Source: an uncultured Clostridia bacterium
Lineage (GTDB): Bacteria; Bacillota; Clostridia; Christensenellales; UBA1242
NCBI GenBank assembly: GCA_905235475.1
Contig: CAJOLU010000006.1
Location: 1-42,367, forward strand
Length of the DNA stretch: 42,367 nt
Reading direction: 5' to 3'
Part shown: positions 10,113 to 18,306 of the stretch, piece after piece
Numbering within the stretch: position 1 is the first letter of the stretch
Layout: each line of letters starts with the position of its first letter
Program-made: the position numbers and the translations under genes
Notes under the pieces: model-generated
The model's input: the letters and a program-made list of their open reading frames with translations, nothing else
What the model was told of the DNA's origin: nothing
Database searches by the model: none

Positions 10113-10141
10113 TTTATGCAAATTTACATTGTTTTTTGCAA
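10113..10141 (-). promoter_or_regulatory. Possible promoter for the LysM gene
   Basis: On the reverse strand TTGCAA (10136-10141), 17-base spacer, CATAAA (10113-10118). The -10 is weak. Confidence 0.35.
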
Positions 10142-10177
10142 TAATTATAAGTTTTTTATATAAAAATTTTTCATTTT

Positions 10178-10208
10178 GTTATAAAACAAGTTATTTGATA
10201 GTAACAAT
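10178..10208 (+). promoter_or_regulatory. Possible sigma-E-type sporulation promoter for the spoVB-like gene
   Basis: GTTATAAA (10178-10185), 15-base gap, GTAACAAT (10201-10208) resembles the Bacillus sigma-E pattern in its ATA and ACAAT cores only. SpoVB is sigma-E dependent in B. subtilis. The match is partial. Confidence 0.25.
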
Positions 10209-10224
10209 ACTTTATGGAGGAAGT

Positions 10225-11748
10225 ATGGTAAAATCACTTTTTAAAGCTGTTGTTTTAGTGGCTGTTTTTTCTATTATAACAAGAGCGCTTGGCTTTTTAT
10301 TTAGAATTTATCTTTCGCGTGAATTGGGCGCAGAAATGCTTGGAATATATCACATTGCAAGTTCTGTTTTTATGGTTCTTGTTTTGCTTGTTGCAAGTGG
10401 GATTCCGCAAGCAGTTTCAAAACAAACGGCAAGGTGTTTTGTTCAAAAAGATAACAAAGGGGCAAGTAAAGTTGTTACGAGTGCTCTTTTTGTGTCAATT
10501 GTTATTGCTGTTTTGATTTGTGTTGTGTTTTTTGGATTTCAAAACATAATTGGGAATATTTTTACTGATAGTCTTTGCATGGAAGTTTTGCTAATTTTGC
10601 TTCCAGCTGTTTTGTTTAGTTCAATCTATTCTTCACTTCGTGGTTATTTGTGGGGTAAACAAGATTACTTGTATATGGGGCTTGGAGAACTCATTGAGCA
10701 AGTTGTGAGAATTGTTGGCTTTTTTATTCTTATTAAATTTGTTTTTATAGGGGGCAATGGCGCAAAAATTGCCGCTCTTTCGCTATTAATTGCTTGTTTC
10801 GTTTCTATGCTATTTATCATCATTATTTACTGTAAGAAGGGTGGAAGACTGAGTAATCCAAAAGGCCACACAAAAGAATTAATCAAAAGTTCTGCACCAG
10901 TAACTGGAGTTAGGGCTGCAACAAGTTTAATTCAACCAATCATTGCAATTATTTTTCCCGCAATGCTTGTGTTGGGCGGAACTGAAAGAAGTGTTGCTGT
11001 GTCTGTTTATGGTGTTGTGATGGGAATGACTTTTCCATTGCTATTTTTGCCATCAACACTTATTGGTTCGCTTTCGTTTGCGCTAATTCCAGAAATTGCA
11101 AAAGCACAAGAACAAAACCAACTTTCTGTAATTGAAGAGAGAATCAAGTCGGGGCTTTTGTTTGCTGTTTTGATGAGCACGCTTATTATTCCGCTTTATG
11201 TTGGACTTGGGGTTCCAATTTGTGATTTTTTGTTTGACAATCGTTTGAGTGGCGAATTCTTAAAATGTGCTGCAATTGTTATGCTTCCGTTGGGGCTTTC
11301 CAACATTAGTTCAAGCATATTAAATTCGCTTAATATGGAAACAAAGTCATTTATTAATAACCTTATTGGTGGAGCCCTGCTTGTTTTGAGTGTTGTTTGT
11401 TTTTCTCGTATGTTGAGTGCTTATGCATTAATCTTGGGATTTTTCTTGTGTATGCTCACAACAAGCACGTTAAATATATTAATGATTAAAAAACACACTC
11501 ACATAAAATTAAACATCATAAAACCAACAATATTAACACTTATTTTTTGCGTTCCATCTTCAATGATTGCAAAATATGTCTATAATTTGAGTGTGCTTGT
11601 TTTTCCATCTTTTGTGTCTATTTGCGTTGCATCAGTTGTTTCAATGGCTTGTTTTATTTTATTACTCATGATATTTAGAGTGTGCAATTTCACATTTATT
11701 TTCTCAAGAGTTAAAAATGTTATAAAATTTTCAAAAAAAAGAGCATAA
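10225..11748 (+). CDS. spoVB: SpoVB/MurJ-type MOP-superfamily flippase
   Basis: 507 residues with about 14 predicted membrane helices. It opens with the family pattern VFSIITRALGFLFRIYLSRE followed by LGIYHIASSVF and GIPQAVSKQTAR, typical of SpoVB and related polysaccharide or lipid II flippases of spore formers. The substrate is inferred to be an undecaprenyl-linked wall precursor for spore cortex. The frame is open further upstream to 10081, but ATG 10225 has GGAGG four bases away, and the longer version would start inside the reverse LysM gene. The next gene, DUF421, starts 29 bases after the stop without a terminator between. SpoVB, MurJ and other MOP exporters are hard to separate by eye, so the symbol is a best guess. 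Confidence 0.75.
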   Translation: MVKSLFKAVVLVAVFSIITRALGFLFRIYLSRELGAEMLGIYHIASSVFMVLVLLVASGIPQAVSKQTARCFVQKDNKGASKVVTSALFVSIVIAVLICVVFFGFQNIIGNIFTDSLCMEVLLILLPAVLFSSIYSSLRGYLWGKQDYLYMGLGELIEQVVRIVGFFILIKFVFIGGNGAKIAALSLLIACFVSMLFIIIIYCKKGGRLSNPKGHTKELIKSSAPVTGVRAATSLIQPIIAIIFPAMLVLGGTERSVAVSVYGVVMGMTFPLLFLPSTLIGSLSFALIPEIAKAQEQNQLSVIEERIKSGLLFAVLMSTLIIPLYVGLGVPICDFLFDNRLSGEFLKCAAIVMLPLGLSNISSSILNSLNMETKSFINNLIGGALLVLSVVCFSRMLSAYALILGFFLCMLTTSTLNILMIKKHTHIKLNIIKPTILTLIFCVPSSMIAKYVYNLSVLVFPSFVSICVASVVSMACFILLLMIFRVCNFTFIFSRVKNVIKFSKKRA

Positions 11749-11777
11749 TTATATAAAATTTTTCGCAAATTAATAAT

Positions 11778-12494
11778 ATGCTTATAATATTATTTAGAGT
11801 TTTACTTATATATATTATCGTTCTAACATACTTAAGACTTATGGGGAAAAAGCAAGTTGGGCAAATGCAGCCATATGAACTTGTGATAACACTAATTATG
11901 GCTGATATTGCAACTCTTCCCATGACGCAAACAAGTATGCCACTTTTGTTTAGTTTAATTCCATTAACAATGGTGGTGGTTGTTCACTTTGTTGTGTCTA
12001 TTATTGAAAGAAAAAGTTTGTTTATGCGTAAGATAATAAATGGTAAACCAATGGTTATTGTTTCGCCAACTGGCATAAATTTGGATGCTCTAAAAGAACT
12101 TAATATGACTTTTGATGACTTGATGCAAGGGTTAAGGCAGGCAGGAGCATATAAACTTGAAGATGTTGCTTATGCAATTGTTGAAACGAATGGAACACTT
12201 AGTGTGATATTAAAATCACAAAATTCTCCAGTTGTGAATAAGGATTTAAAAATCAAACAGCCACCAACAAGTTTACCGCTTATTATTGTGTCTTGTGGGA
12301 AACTTTTGCATAAGAATATGGACATGGCAAAAATTGATGAAAAGTTTTTGGATAATGTTTGCAAAAAGTGTGGGGCAAAAAGTTATAAAGAACTCGTTAT
12401 TTTAACATTGGATTGCTCTGGCAATGTTTATGTTCAAAAACAAAATGGACCAGCTCAAACTTTTAGTCTTAAAACACGAGGTGCAAAATGGTAA
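11778..12494 (+). CDS. DUF421 (YetF-family) membrane protein
   Basis: 238 residues. Three N-terminal hydrophobic helices include the family signature YLRLMGKKQVGQMQPYELVI, then a soluble C-terminal domain (NGKPMVIVSPTGINLDALKE ... ETNGTLSVI) of the YetF/YdfS type. Members occur in the membranes of spore formers and some are tied to germination or SpoVA regions. A pair of cysteines (CKKCG, near residues 195-198) sits in the C-terminal half. No Shine-Dalgarno sequence precedes ATG 11778 and an in-frame stop lies at 11754, so no better ATG exists. It overlaps the DUF4363 gene by seven bases, the usual partner in clostridia. Confidence 0.8.
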   Translation: MLIILFRVLLIYIIVLTYLRLMGKKQVGQMQPYELVITLIMADIATLPMTQTSMPLLFSLIPLTMVVVVHFVVSIIERKSLFMRKIINGKPMVIVSPTGINLDALKELNMTFDDLMQGLRQAGAYKLEDVAYAIVETNGTLSVILKSQNSPVVNKDLKIKQPPTSLPLIIVSCGKLLHKNMDMAKIDEKFLDNVCKKCGAKSYKELVILTLDCSGNVYVQKQNGPAQTFSLKTRGAKW

Positions 12495-12871
12495 GAAGAA
12501 ATATTATTTTTTTGCTACTCTTTTGTGCTTTGCTTGGTGGAGTTTTGCTGGAACAAAATTATATTGATAGCACATTGTTTGAGATGGAGGAACAAATTGA
12601 GGGATTGCAGAGCGACATAAAAGATGAAAATTTAAGTAACTCATCTAAAGATATTGCAAGTATAAAATCTTATTGGCACGATAAGGAAATTGTTTTTAGT
12701 TTGTTTGTGGATTATAAAGACATAGATCAAATTGGAAAACAAATTGAACTTATTGATGAACACTTAACAAATGTTGACTTTGAATTAGCCGCTGTTGAAT
12801 GTGGACTTTTGTTGCATATTGTGAAAACATATCACTCAACAGTTAGCTTTGATTGGCAAAACATAATATAG
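12488..12871 (+). CDS. DUF4363 family small membrane-anchored protein
   Basis: 127 residues. One N-terminal helix (IIFLLLFCALLGGVLLEQNY) is followed by a soluble helical domain with WHDKEIVFSLFVDYKDIDQI, the mark of DUF4363 proteins that accompany DUF421 in clostridia. It likely lies outside the membrane and may partner the DUF421 protein. GAGGTG precedes ATG 12488 inside the end of the previous gene, so translation is probably coupled. A hairpin terminator follows. Confidence 0.75.
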   Translation: MVRRNIIFLLLFCALLGGVLLEQNYIDSTLFEMEEQIEGLQSDIKDENLSNSSKDIASIKSYWHDKEIVFSLFVDYKDIDQIGKQIELIDEHLTNVDFELAAVECGLLLHIVKTYHSTVSFDWQNII

Positions 12872-12911
12872 TATTTGCAAAAAAGTTGTATAAAATTTAT
12901 GTAAAAAAGTG

Positions 12912-12939
12912 AAAAAAGCGTATAAAAATATGCTTTTTT
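12912..12939. terminator. Bidirectional terminator
   Basis: 12-bp stem (12912-12923 with 12928-12939, one G-T pair) with a 4-base loop and A/T runs on both sides. It ends the DUF4363 transcript and overlaps the stop of the reverse YlmC-type gene. Confidence 0.8.
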
Positions 12940-13255
12940 ATTTATTTTCTTCAATTGTTGGGTTGTTTGGAAGATAGTTAAATCTATTTCCTTCTGGATG
13001 TTTTGCAAGGCTAATTGTTGGTGTTAGTTGAACCAGCACTGTGTCTTCTCCAATTTTGCAAATGTTGTGATATGGAATAAAAATATCTTCTTTTGGTTTG
13101 AAGATTGAGAAGAAACTTTTTGCTCCTGGAACAATAACACCCAAAATTTTTGCAGAACGTTCCTCAAATATGAGGTCTATTATATGTCCAAGTTTTTTGC
13201 CATCAACCAAATTAACAACAAGTTTTGACCTAAGTTCTGTGAAACTATTTTCCAT
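12938..13255 (-). CDS. YlmC/YmxH-family PRC-barrel sporulation protein
   Basis: 105 residues, single PRC-barrel: LRSKLVVNLVDGKKLGHIID then FEERSAKILGVIVPG and PYHNICKIGEDTVLV. This is the clostridial YlmC/YmxH type, often next to sigG or nrdR. Here it is divergent from nrdR, which keeps that association. Its function is unknown in detail; members are upregulated in sporulation. AAGGAG lies 12 bases before ATG 13255, a long spacing, but no better start is available. The stop is embedded in the terminator shared with DUF4363. The 30-residue C-terminal tail is Asn/Pro-rich. Confidence 0.8.
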   Translation of the reverse strand: MENSFTELRSKLVVNLVDGKKLGHIIDLIFEERSAKILGVIVPGAKSFFSIFKPKEDIFIPYHNICKIGEDTVLVQLTPTISLAKHPEGNRFNYLPNNPTIEENK

Positions 13256-13324
13256 ATGTTTGAAAAACTCCTTAATACTTTATATGAAAATGAGCAAAAA
13301 TAAATGACTAATTAAGTTTAACAC

Positions 13325-13353
13325 TAGACAATTTACTCTTTTTTTGCTACAAT
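13325..13353 (+). promoter_or_regulatory. Sigma-A promoter of nrdR
   Basis: TAGACA (13325-13330), 17-base spacer, TACAAT (13348-13353), 16 bases before the nrdR start codon. Confidence 0.7.
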
Positions 13354-13369
13354 ACAAAAGAGGTGTTTT

Positions 13370-13819
13370 ATGAAGTGTTTATATTGTGGAAGTTTGGACA
13401 CAAAAGTAATAGACTCAAGAACAAATGAAGATGTGACATCAATTCGCAGAAGGCGTGAATGCCTTAAATGTGGAAAGAGATTCACAACCTTTGAGGTGTA
13501 TGAAAGTATTCCAGTTATGGTTGTGAAAAAAGATGGAAGCATAGAGCCTTTCGACCGTGAAAAGATTAGAAAAGGAATGGTTAAGGCATGCGACAAAAGA
13601 CCAGTTTCAATGGCTCAAATTGAAGGGGTTGTTAATAGTGTTGAGAAAAACATTTATAACAGCCTTGAACAAGAAGTTACTTCTCAAAAAATTGGTGAAG
13701 AAGTTATGAAGGGATTAAAGTCACTTGATGAAGTGGCATATATAAGATTTGCTTCCGTTTATAAACAATTTACCGATATTGATAACTTTATTGAATTGCT
13801 GAATAAACTTAAAAAATAA
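13370..13819 (+). CDS. nrdR: Transcriptional repressor NrdR
   Basis: 149 residues, the normal length. The zinc ribbon has C3, C6, C31 and C34 (CLYC ... RRRRECLKCGKRFTTFE), followed by an ATP-cone domain (about 46-136; VKKDGSIEPFDREKIRKGM). NrdR senses ATP/dATP and represses ribonucleotide reductase operons through NrdR boxes. No ribonucleotide reductase gene and no clear NrdR box is visible in this window, so its targets are elsewhere. It is transcribed from its own promoter, with GAGGT before ATG 13370, and is followed 19 bases later by der, so it may head a longer transcript through plsY. Confidence 0.96.
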   Translation: MKCLYCGSLDTKVIDSRTNEDVTSIRRRRECLKCGKRFTTFEVYESIPVMVVKKDGSIEPFDREKIRKGMVKACDKRPVSMAQIEGVVNSVEKNIYNSLEQEVTSQKIGEEVMKGLKSLDEVAYIRFASVYKQFTDIDNFIELLNKLKK

Positions 13820-13838
13820 TTGATTGGAGAAAACAACA

Positions 13839-15164
13839 ATGACAAAACCAGTGCTTGCAATAATAGGAAAACCAAATGTAGGGAAATCTACATTTTTTAA
13901 TCGTGTTGCAGGCAGAAGGATTAGTATTGTTAAAAATATTCCGGGAGTTACTAGAGATAGAATTATTGCTGATGCTGAATGGGCGGGATATGCTTTTTCT
14001 ATGATAGACACTGGTGGAATTGAACCAAACAAAAATGACGAGTGGCAAAAATACATTATGGCACAAGCACAACTGGCTATTGATGTGGCTGATGTAATTT
14101 TGATGATTGTTGATGGAAAAGAGGGTATCACATCAAGTGATGAAAATGTTGCTCAAATTTTAAGAAAAAGCAAAAAGCCAGTTATTTTGGCTGTTAACAA
14201 ACTTGAAAATGATAAAGATGAACTTTTGGTTTCAGATTTCTATAAACTTGGTCTTGGAAAGCCTTTTGCAATGTCTTCAGAACATGGCATGGGTGTTGCT
14301 GATGTTTTGGACGCTGTTGTTCAAAAGTTCAAAACAAAGGTTGAGCCAAGTGAAGCAGATGAAAGAATTAAAATTGCAATTGTTGGCAGACCAAACGCCG
14401 GCAAGAGCAGCATCACGAACAGACTTTTGGGAGAAGAGAGAGTTGTTGTGAGTGATGTTGCTGGAACAACAAGAGATGCAGTTGATGTTCCTTTTAAATA
14501 TGATAAAAAAGACTATTTGTTAATTGACACGGCTGGAATTCGAAGAAAGAGCAAAATTGACTATGAAACAATTGAGGGTTATAGTGTTATGCGAAGTTTG
14601 CAAGCTATTCGAAGAGCGGATTGTGTTATTTATGTTTTAGATGCAAATGAAGAAATTAGTGAGCAAGATGTTAGAATTTTGGGATATGTTCACGAGCAAG
14701 GAAAACCAAGCGTGATTGTTTATAACAAATGGGATTTGGTTGAAAAAGATGAAAAAACAGTTAATAAATACACTAAAAAACTTCAAGAAGAGTTGAAGTT
14801 TATGGACTATTTTGTTCCGGTTTATGTTTCGGCATTAGATGGCACAAGATTTGGAAAAATTATGGAAAATGTTGAATTAGTGTTGAAGAATGCCAACACA
14901 AGAATTTCAACTGGATTATTAAATGAAATATTGCAAGATGCCATGGCAACCACTGAGCCACCAACTCATGCGGGAAGAAGGCTTAAAATCAAGTATATGA
15001 CTCAAGTTGATGTTTGCCCTCCAACTTTTGCCATTTTTGTGAATGATGAAAAGCTTTTGCATTTTTCATATAAAAGATATTTGGAGAACTGTTTGCGTAG
15101 AGCAAAAGATTTTAGAGGAACGCCAATAAGGTTTTTGATTAGACAAACAAATAAGGAGGATTGA
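13839..15164 (+). CDS. der: Ribosome assembly GTPase Der (EngA)
   Basis: 441 residues with two tandem GTPase domains and a C-terminal KH-like domain. First G domain: GKPNVGKS at 10-17, DTGG at 57-60, NKLE at 120-123. Second: GRPNAGKS at 183-190, DTAG at 230-233, NKWD at 296-299. The KH-like end is seen at RLKIKYMTQVDVCPPTFAIF. Der is needed for maturation of the 50S ribosomal subunit. A TTG at 13824 is in frame, but it is part of the ribosome-binding stretch TTGGAG for ATG 13839. plsY follows after two bases, the der-plsY pair seen in many Firmicutes. Confidence 0.96.
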   Translation: MTKPVLAIIGKPNVGKSTFFNRVAGRRISIVKNIPGVTRDRIIADAEWAGYAFSMIDTGGIEPNKNDEWQKYIMAQAQLAIDVADVILMIVDGKEGITSSDENVAQILRKSKKPVILAVNKLENDKDELLVSDFYKLGLGKPFAMSSEHGMGVADVLDAVVQKFKTKVEPSEADERIKIAIVGRPNAGKSSITNRLLGEERVVVSDVAGTTRDAVDVPFKYDKKDYLLIDTAGIRRKSKIDYETIEGYSVMRSLQAIRRADCVIYVLDANEEISEQDVRILGYVHEQGKPSVIVYNKWDLVEKDEKTVNKYTKKLQEELKFMDYFVPVYVSALDGTRFGKIMENVELVLKNANTRISTGLLNEILQDAMATTEPPTHAGRRLKIKYMTQVDVCPPTFAIFVNDEKLLHFSYKRYLENCLRRAKDFRGTPIRFLIRQTNKED

Positions 15165-15166
15165 TT

Positions 15167-16003
15167 ATGAATTATTGGCTTCTAGCCATTATGGTTGTGT
15201 GCTCATATTTTATTGGTTCCATTAGTTTTGGAAGAATATTAGCCAAAAGAAAAAATATAGACATAACCAAAAAAGGTTCAGGGAACCCAGGTGCAACCAA
15301 TATGTTTAGAAATGTTGGCTCAGGCATTGGATTTTTAACACTTCTTCTCGATATGTTAAAAGGTGTGATAAGTGCTCTTGCTGGATATTTGGTGTTTGGA
15401 ATTAACACAATTGAAGGTCTTATTGCATTGTATGCTTGTGGTCTTGGTGCTGTTATTGGACATATGTTTCCAGTTTACTATAAGTTTAAGGGTGGAAAAA
15501 GTGCCGCAACAATGATTGGGGTGTTCTTGGTTGCTCAACCAATTCCAATGGCGATTGCTTTTGTTATTGCTTTTATTTATGTTTGGATTTTCAAATATGT
15601 GTCGGTTGCATCTTTGCTTATTGTTACTGGTATGGTTATTTATCAAAACTTAACAATGAGTGAGCCAAACTTGACAATTAGCCTTTTAACATTTGCGATC
15701 TTTTTGCTTATTTGGTATGCACACCGCTCAAATATTGAAAGACTTTTGAGAGGAAAAGAAACTCCAACAAACATACAAAAGAAAGTGGTTGAAGATAAAA
15801 AGCGAAAAGAAAAAATTGAACTTCAAAGAGAAGCAAAGGCAGCAAAAGTTGAACACAAGTTTGAAAAAAAAGAAGAAAAACAAGAAATTAAAGAAGCAAT
15901 GAGTGAATTAAAGGTTGAGAAAAAGAACATCAAATCTGCTTTAAAAGTTGCTAAATTAGAAGAGAAAAAACAGAACAAGTTGAAAAAAACAAGCAAAAAT
16001 TAA
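15167..16003 (+). CDS. plsY: Glycerol-3-phosphate acyltransferase PlsY with charged C-terminal extension
   Basis: 278 residues against about 190-215 for typical PlsY. Residues 1-195 form the multi-helix membrane enzyme with its conserved loops GSGNPGATN (37-45) and FKGGKSAAT (107-115). It transfers acyl groups from acyl-phosphate to glycerol-3-phosphate, the first step of phospholipid synthesis. Residues 198-278 are an extra, almost wholly Lys/Glu/Ala tail predicted to be a helical coiled coil in the cytosol. TTG 15161 is also in frame, but AAGGAGG is spaced seven bases from ATG 15167. The stop codon lies inside the following terminator. Confidence 0.93.
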   Translation: MNYWLLAIMVVCSYFIGSISFGRILAKRKNIDITKKGSGNPGATNMFRNVGSGIGFLTLLLDMLKGVISALAGYLVFGINTIEGLIALYACGLGAVIGHMFPVYYKFKGGKSAATMIGVFLVAQPIPMAIAFVIAFIYVWIFKYVSVASLLIVTGMVIYQNLTMSEPNLTISLLTFAIFLLIWYAHRSNIERLLRGKETPTNIQKKVVEDKKRKEKIELQREAKAAKVEHKFEKKEEKQEIKEAMSELKVEKKNIKSALKVAKLEEKKQNKLKKTSKN

Positions 16004-16021
16004 ACTTTTTGCTTGTTTTTT
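15984..16021 (+). terminator. Terminator after plsY
   Basis: Stem of AAAAAACAAGCAAAAA (15984-15999) with 16006-16021, loop of six bases, T run as the 3' arm. It overlaps the end of plsY. Confidence 0.8.
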
Positions 16022-16110
16022 GTTGCGAATTTTTGCAAATAATGTGTGCTCATTTAATTATTTTCACAAAAAAATCATAATATCCATATTATATGAATAG
16101 AGGTGTTAAT

Positions 16111-17367
16111 ATGGATAAATTTCTAATTTACGGTGGCGAAAAATTGTTTGGAACTGTTAAACTAGATTGTGCGAAAAATGCCATTTTACCAATTATGGCT
16201 GCCAGTATTATGGCAGATGATGTCACGCTTTTAGATGTTCCGGATTATTTAGACATACAAAATATGGAAAAGATTTTGTCTTTTTTGGGCATAAAGGTTA
16301 CAAGGAAGAACAAAGTTATGCACATTTCCACAATAGGCTTAAATAATTATTTTGTTCCAATAACACTTGCAAAGGAATTGCGTTCAAGTATTTTTGTTTT
16401 AGGGCCTTTGTTGTCTAAACTCAAAAAAGCAAAAGTTGCCTATCCTGGTGGGTGCGAGATTGGTCTTAGGCCAATTGACCTTCATTTAAAGGGTCTTCAA
16501 GAACTTGGAGTTAAAATTGAAGAAAGCCACGGTTATATTTTTTGTGATGGCAGCAAAATGAAATCAGGCGTTGTTAATTTGGACTTTCAAAGTGTTGGCG
16601 CAACTGAAAATATTATGATGGCATCTGTTTTGCTTGAAGGAAAAACAATCATACATAATCCCGCCAAAGAACCAGAAATTGTGGACTTGCAAAACTTTTT
16701 AAATTCTTTGGGTGCTCATATTTCTGGGGCAGGAACAGACAACATAGAAATTATTGGAACATCTAGGCTTGGCAGCACCACATATTCTCCAATTAGCGAC
16801 CGCATTATTTGTGGAACTATGCTAATTGCTTGTGCGATGTGTGGTGGCAAAATTGTTGTTGAAAACGCAAGGCCAGAGCATTTTTTTAGTTTAATTAACA
16901 AATTGCAAAAATCTGGTTGCAAAATTAACCTCAATAATGATAAAATAACAATAGAAAGCAAAGGGAAACTAAAATCTGTTGGGTTAATTAAAACTCTTCC
17001 ATATCCAGGCTTTCCAACCGACCTTATGCCACAAATGCTTGCAATGCAAACAATATCAAAAGGGTGTTGTGTTGTGCAGGAGAATTTGTTTGAAACAAGA
17101 TTTAAATTTGCACAAGAACTGCTAAAAATGGGTGCAAAAATTACCATAAAAGATAGGATTGCTTTTGTTTGTGGAGTTAAAAATCTTTCTGGGGCAGATG
17201 TGTTTGCTCACGACCTTCGTGGAGGAGCGGCACTTGTGCTTGCCGGGCTTTGTGCAAAAGGTTACACAACTGTTCACAATGTTTATCATATAGATAGGGG
17301 ATATAACCATCTAGAAAACACCCTTTCATCTTTGGGTGCTAAAATAATAAGGCAGAGTGAGGAATAA
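16111..17367 (+). CDS. murA: UDP-N-acetylglucosamine 1-carboxyvinyltransferase MurA
   Basis: 418 residues. MurA moves enolpyruvate from PEP to UDP-GlcNAc, the first committed step of peptidoglycan synthesis. K22-N23 (AKNAILP) and the active-site cysteine C115 in GGCEIGLRPIDLH fall at the same numbers as in the E. coli enzyme; Cys at this place predicts fosfomycin sensitivity. The C-terminal HDLRGGAALVLAGL motif is also present. ATG 16093 is in frame, but GAGGT is six bases before ATG 16111 and the domain starts there. The stop overlaps the start of ftsQ by one base, so wall precursor and divisome genes are coupled. Confidence 0.95.
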   Translation: MDKFLIYGGEKLFGTVKLDCAKNAILPIMAASIMADDVTLLDVPDYLDIQNMEKILSFLGIKVTRKNKVMHISTIGLNNYFVPITLAKELRSSIFVLGPLLSKLKKAKVAYPGGCEIGLRPIDLHLKGLQELGVKIEESHGYIFCDGSKMKSGVVNLDFQSVGATENIMMASVLLEGKTIIHNPAKEPEIVDLQNFLNSLGAHISGAGTDNIEIIGTSRLGSTTYSPISDRIICGTMLIACAMCGGKIVVENARPEHFFSLINKLQKSGCKINLNNDKITIESKGKLKSVGLIKTLPYPGFPTDLMPQMLAMQTISKGCCVVQENLFETRFKFAQELLKMGAKITIKDRIAFVCGVKNLSGADVFAHDLRGGAALVLAGLCAKGYTTVHNVYHIDRGYNHLENTLSSLGAKIIRQSEE

Positions 17368-18155
17368 TGACAAAAAAGAACAAAATAATCACGATATTTG
17401 TAAGTGTGCTGGCAATAATTGTGTTGCTGGTTGTTTTGTCTTCAACTTTGTTTGCTGTAAGTTCTGTTAAGGTTGAGTTCCAAAGCAGTAAAAATATTTT
17501 GGCATCTGTTGACGAAACAGAAATTGCGCAAAGTGCAAACATCAAAAAGGGGACCAATGTGTTCTTGATTGAAAAATCAAAAGCAAAAAATAATTTGGAA
17601 AAAGCCTATCCATACATCAAGGTGCTAAACATTGAAACAAAGTTCCCAAACAAAATTGTTATTCACGCTGTTGAAAGAGATGAAGTTTTTGCATTTCAAA
17701 CCACAAATAAATATTATGTCACAGATAGTGACTTTAAGGTTTTGCGAATAGTTGAGGGAGAATTTGAAAGTTTAACCACCAACGCAATAAAAATTGACTA
17801 TGATGGAGAGGGGGCTCAAGTTGGAGAGTTTTTGGCAACAGATAATAAATTTTTAACTTTAAAAACTATGGAAAATAGCAACTATCAAAATTTTTCAAAG
17901 GAAGAGAGTTCCATTGCATTAAGTTCATTTTTGGCAACTTATAAGTCAGTTGAGGTGTTTGATGAAAAGGTTGTTATGAACACATTTTTGGGAGTTAAAG
18001 TTTGTGTGTATAGCCCAGACTTCAAACAGCAAGAAAAGCTTAAAATGGCAACAATAAAGTTGGATTCCCTAACTGATGAACAAAAGCATCAAGGGGTTAT
18101 TAGCATTTTCCAAAAGGACGGAATTATTATTGGAACATATGGCGAACATGAATAA
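17367..18155 (+). CDS. ftsQ: Cell division protein FtsQ/DivIB
   Basis: 262 residues with a short cytosolic N-terminus, one membrane helix (about 7-30) and an external POTRA-type domain (about 32-100, SSVKVEFQSSKNILASVDET ... KFPNKIVIHAVERDEVFAFQ) followed by the FtsQ beta domain. DivIB/FtsQ bridges the early cytosolic and late periplasmic divisome parts. The start overlaps the last base of murA and GAGGA lies just upstream. A terminator follows, so ftsA-ftsZ are driven by a separate promoter. Overall identity with characterised DivIB is expected to be low; the call rests on topology, the POTRA pattern and the murA-ftsQ-ftsA-ftsZ order. Confidence 0.85.
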   Translation: MTKKNKIITIFVSVLAIIVLLVVLSSTLFAVSSVKVEFQSSKNILASVDETEIAQSANIKKGTNVFLIEKSKAKNNLEKAYPYIKVLNIETKFPNKIVIHAVERDEVFAFQTTNKYYVTDSDFKVLRIVEGEFESLTTNAIKIDYDGEGAQVGEFLATDNKFLTLKTMENSNYQNFSKEESSIALSSFLATYKSVEVFDEKVVMNTFLGVKVCVYSPDFKQQEKLKMATIKLDSLTDEQKHQGVISIFQKDGIIIGTYGEHE

Positions 18156-18161
18156 ATATAC

Positions 18162-18190
18162 AAATTGAGCGTATGAATGCTCAATTTTTT
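18162..18190 (+). terminator. Terminator after ftsQ
   Basis: Stem AAATTGAGC (18162-18170) with 18179-18187, 8-base loop, T run to 18191. Confidence 0.75.
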
Positions 18191-18222
18191 TGTATTTTTA
18201 TAAAAAATACACTCATTTTTGT

Positions 18223-18251
18223 TTGACTTATTCGGTTAAATAGACTAATAT
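18223..18251 (+). promoter_or_regulatory. Sigma-A promoter of ftsA-ftsZ
   Basis: TTGACT (18223-18228), 17-base spacer, TAATAT (18246-18251), 55 bases before ftsA. Confidence 0.8.
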
Positions 18252-18306
18252 AGTATATATAGTTAATTTATTAATTGTATAAAAATGCAAAAATAAGGAG
18301 CAAATA

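Noticed and set aside
10081..10224. 48-residue N-terminal extension of the SpoVB-like protein
   Set aside because: It would begin inside the reverse LysM gene; GGAGG precedes ATG 10225, where the family N-terminus begins.
13256..13369. NrdR box in the nrdR upstream region
   Set aside because: A partial ACACTAGACA resembles half of a box, but no second half at proper spacing is seen.
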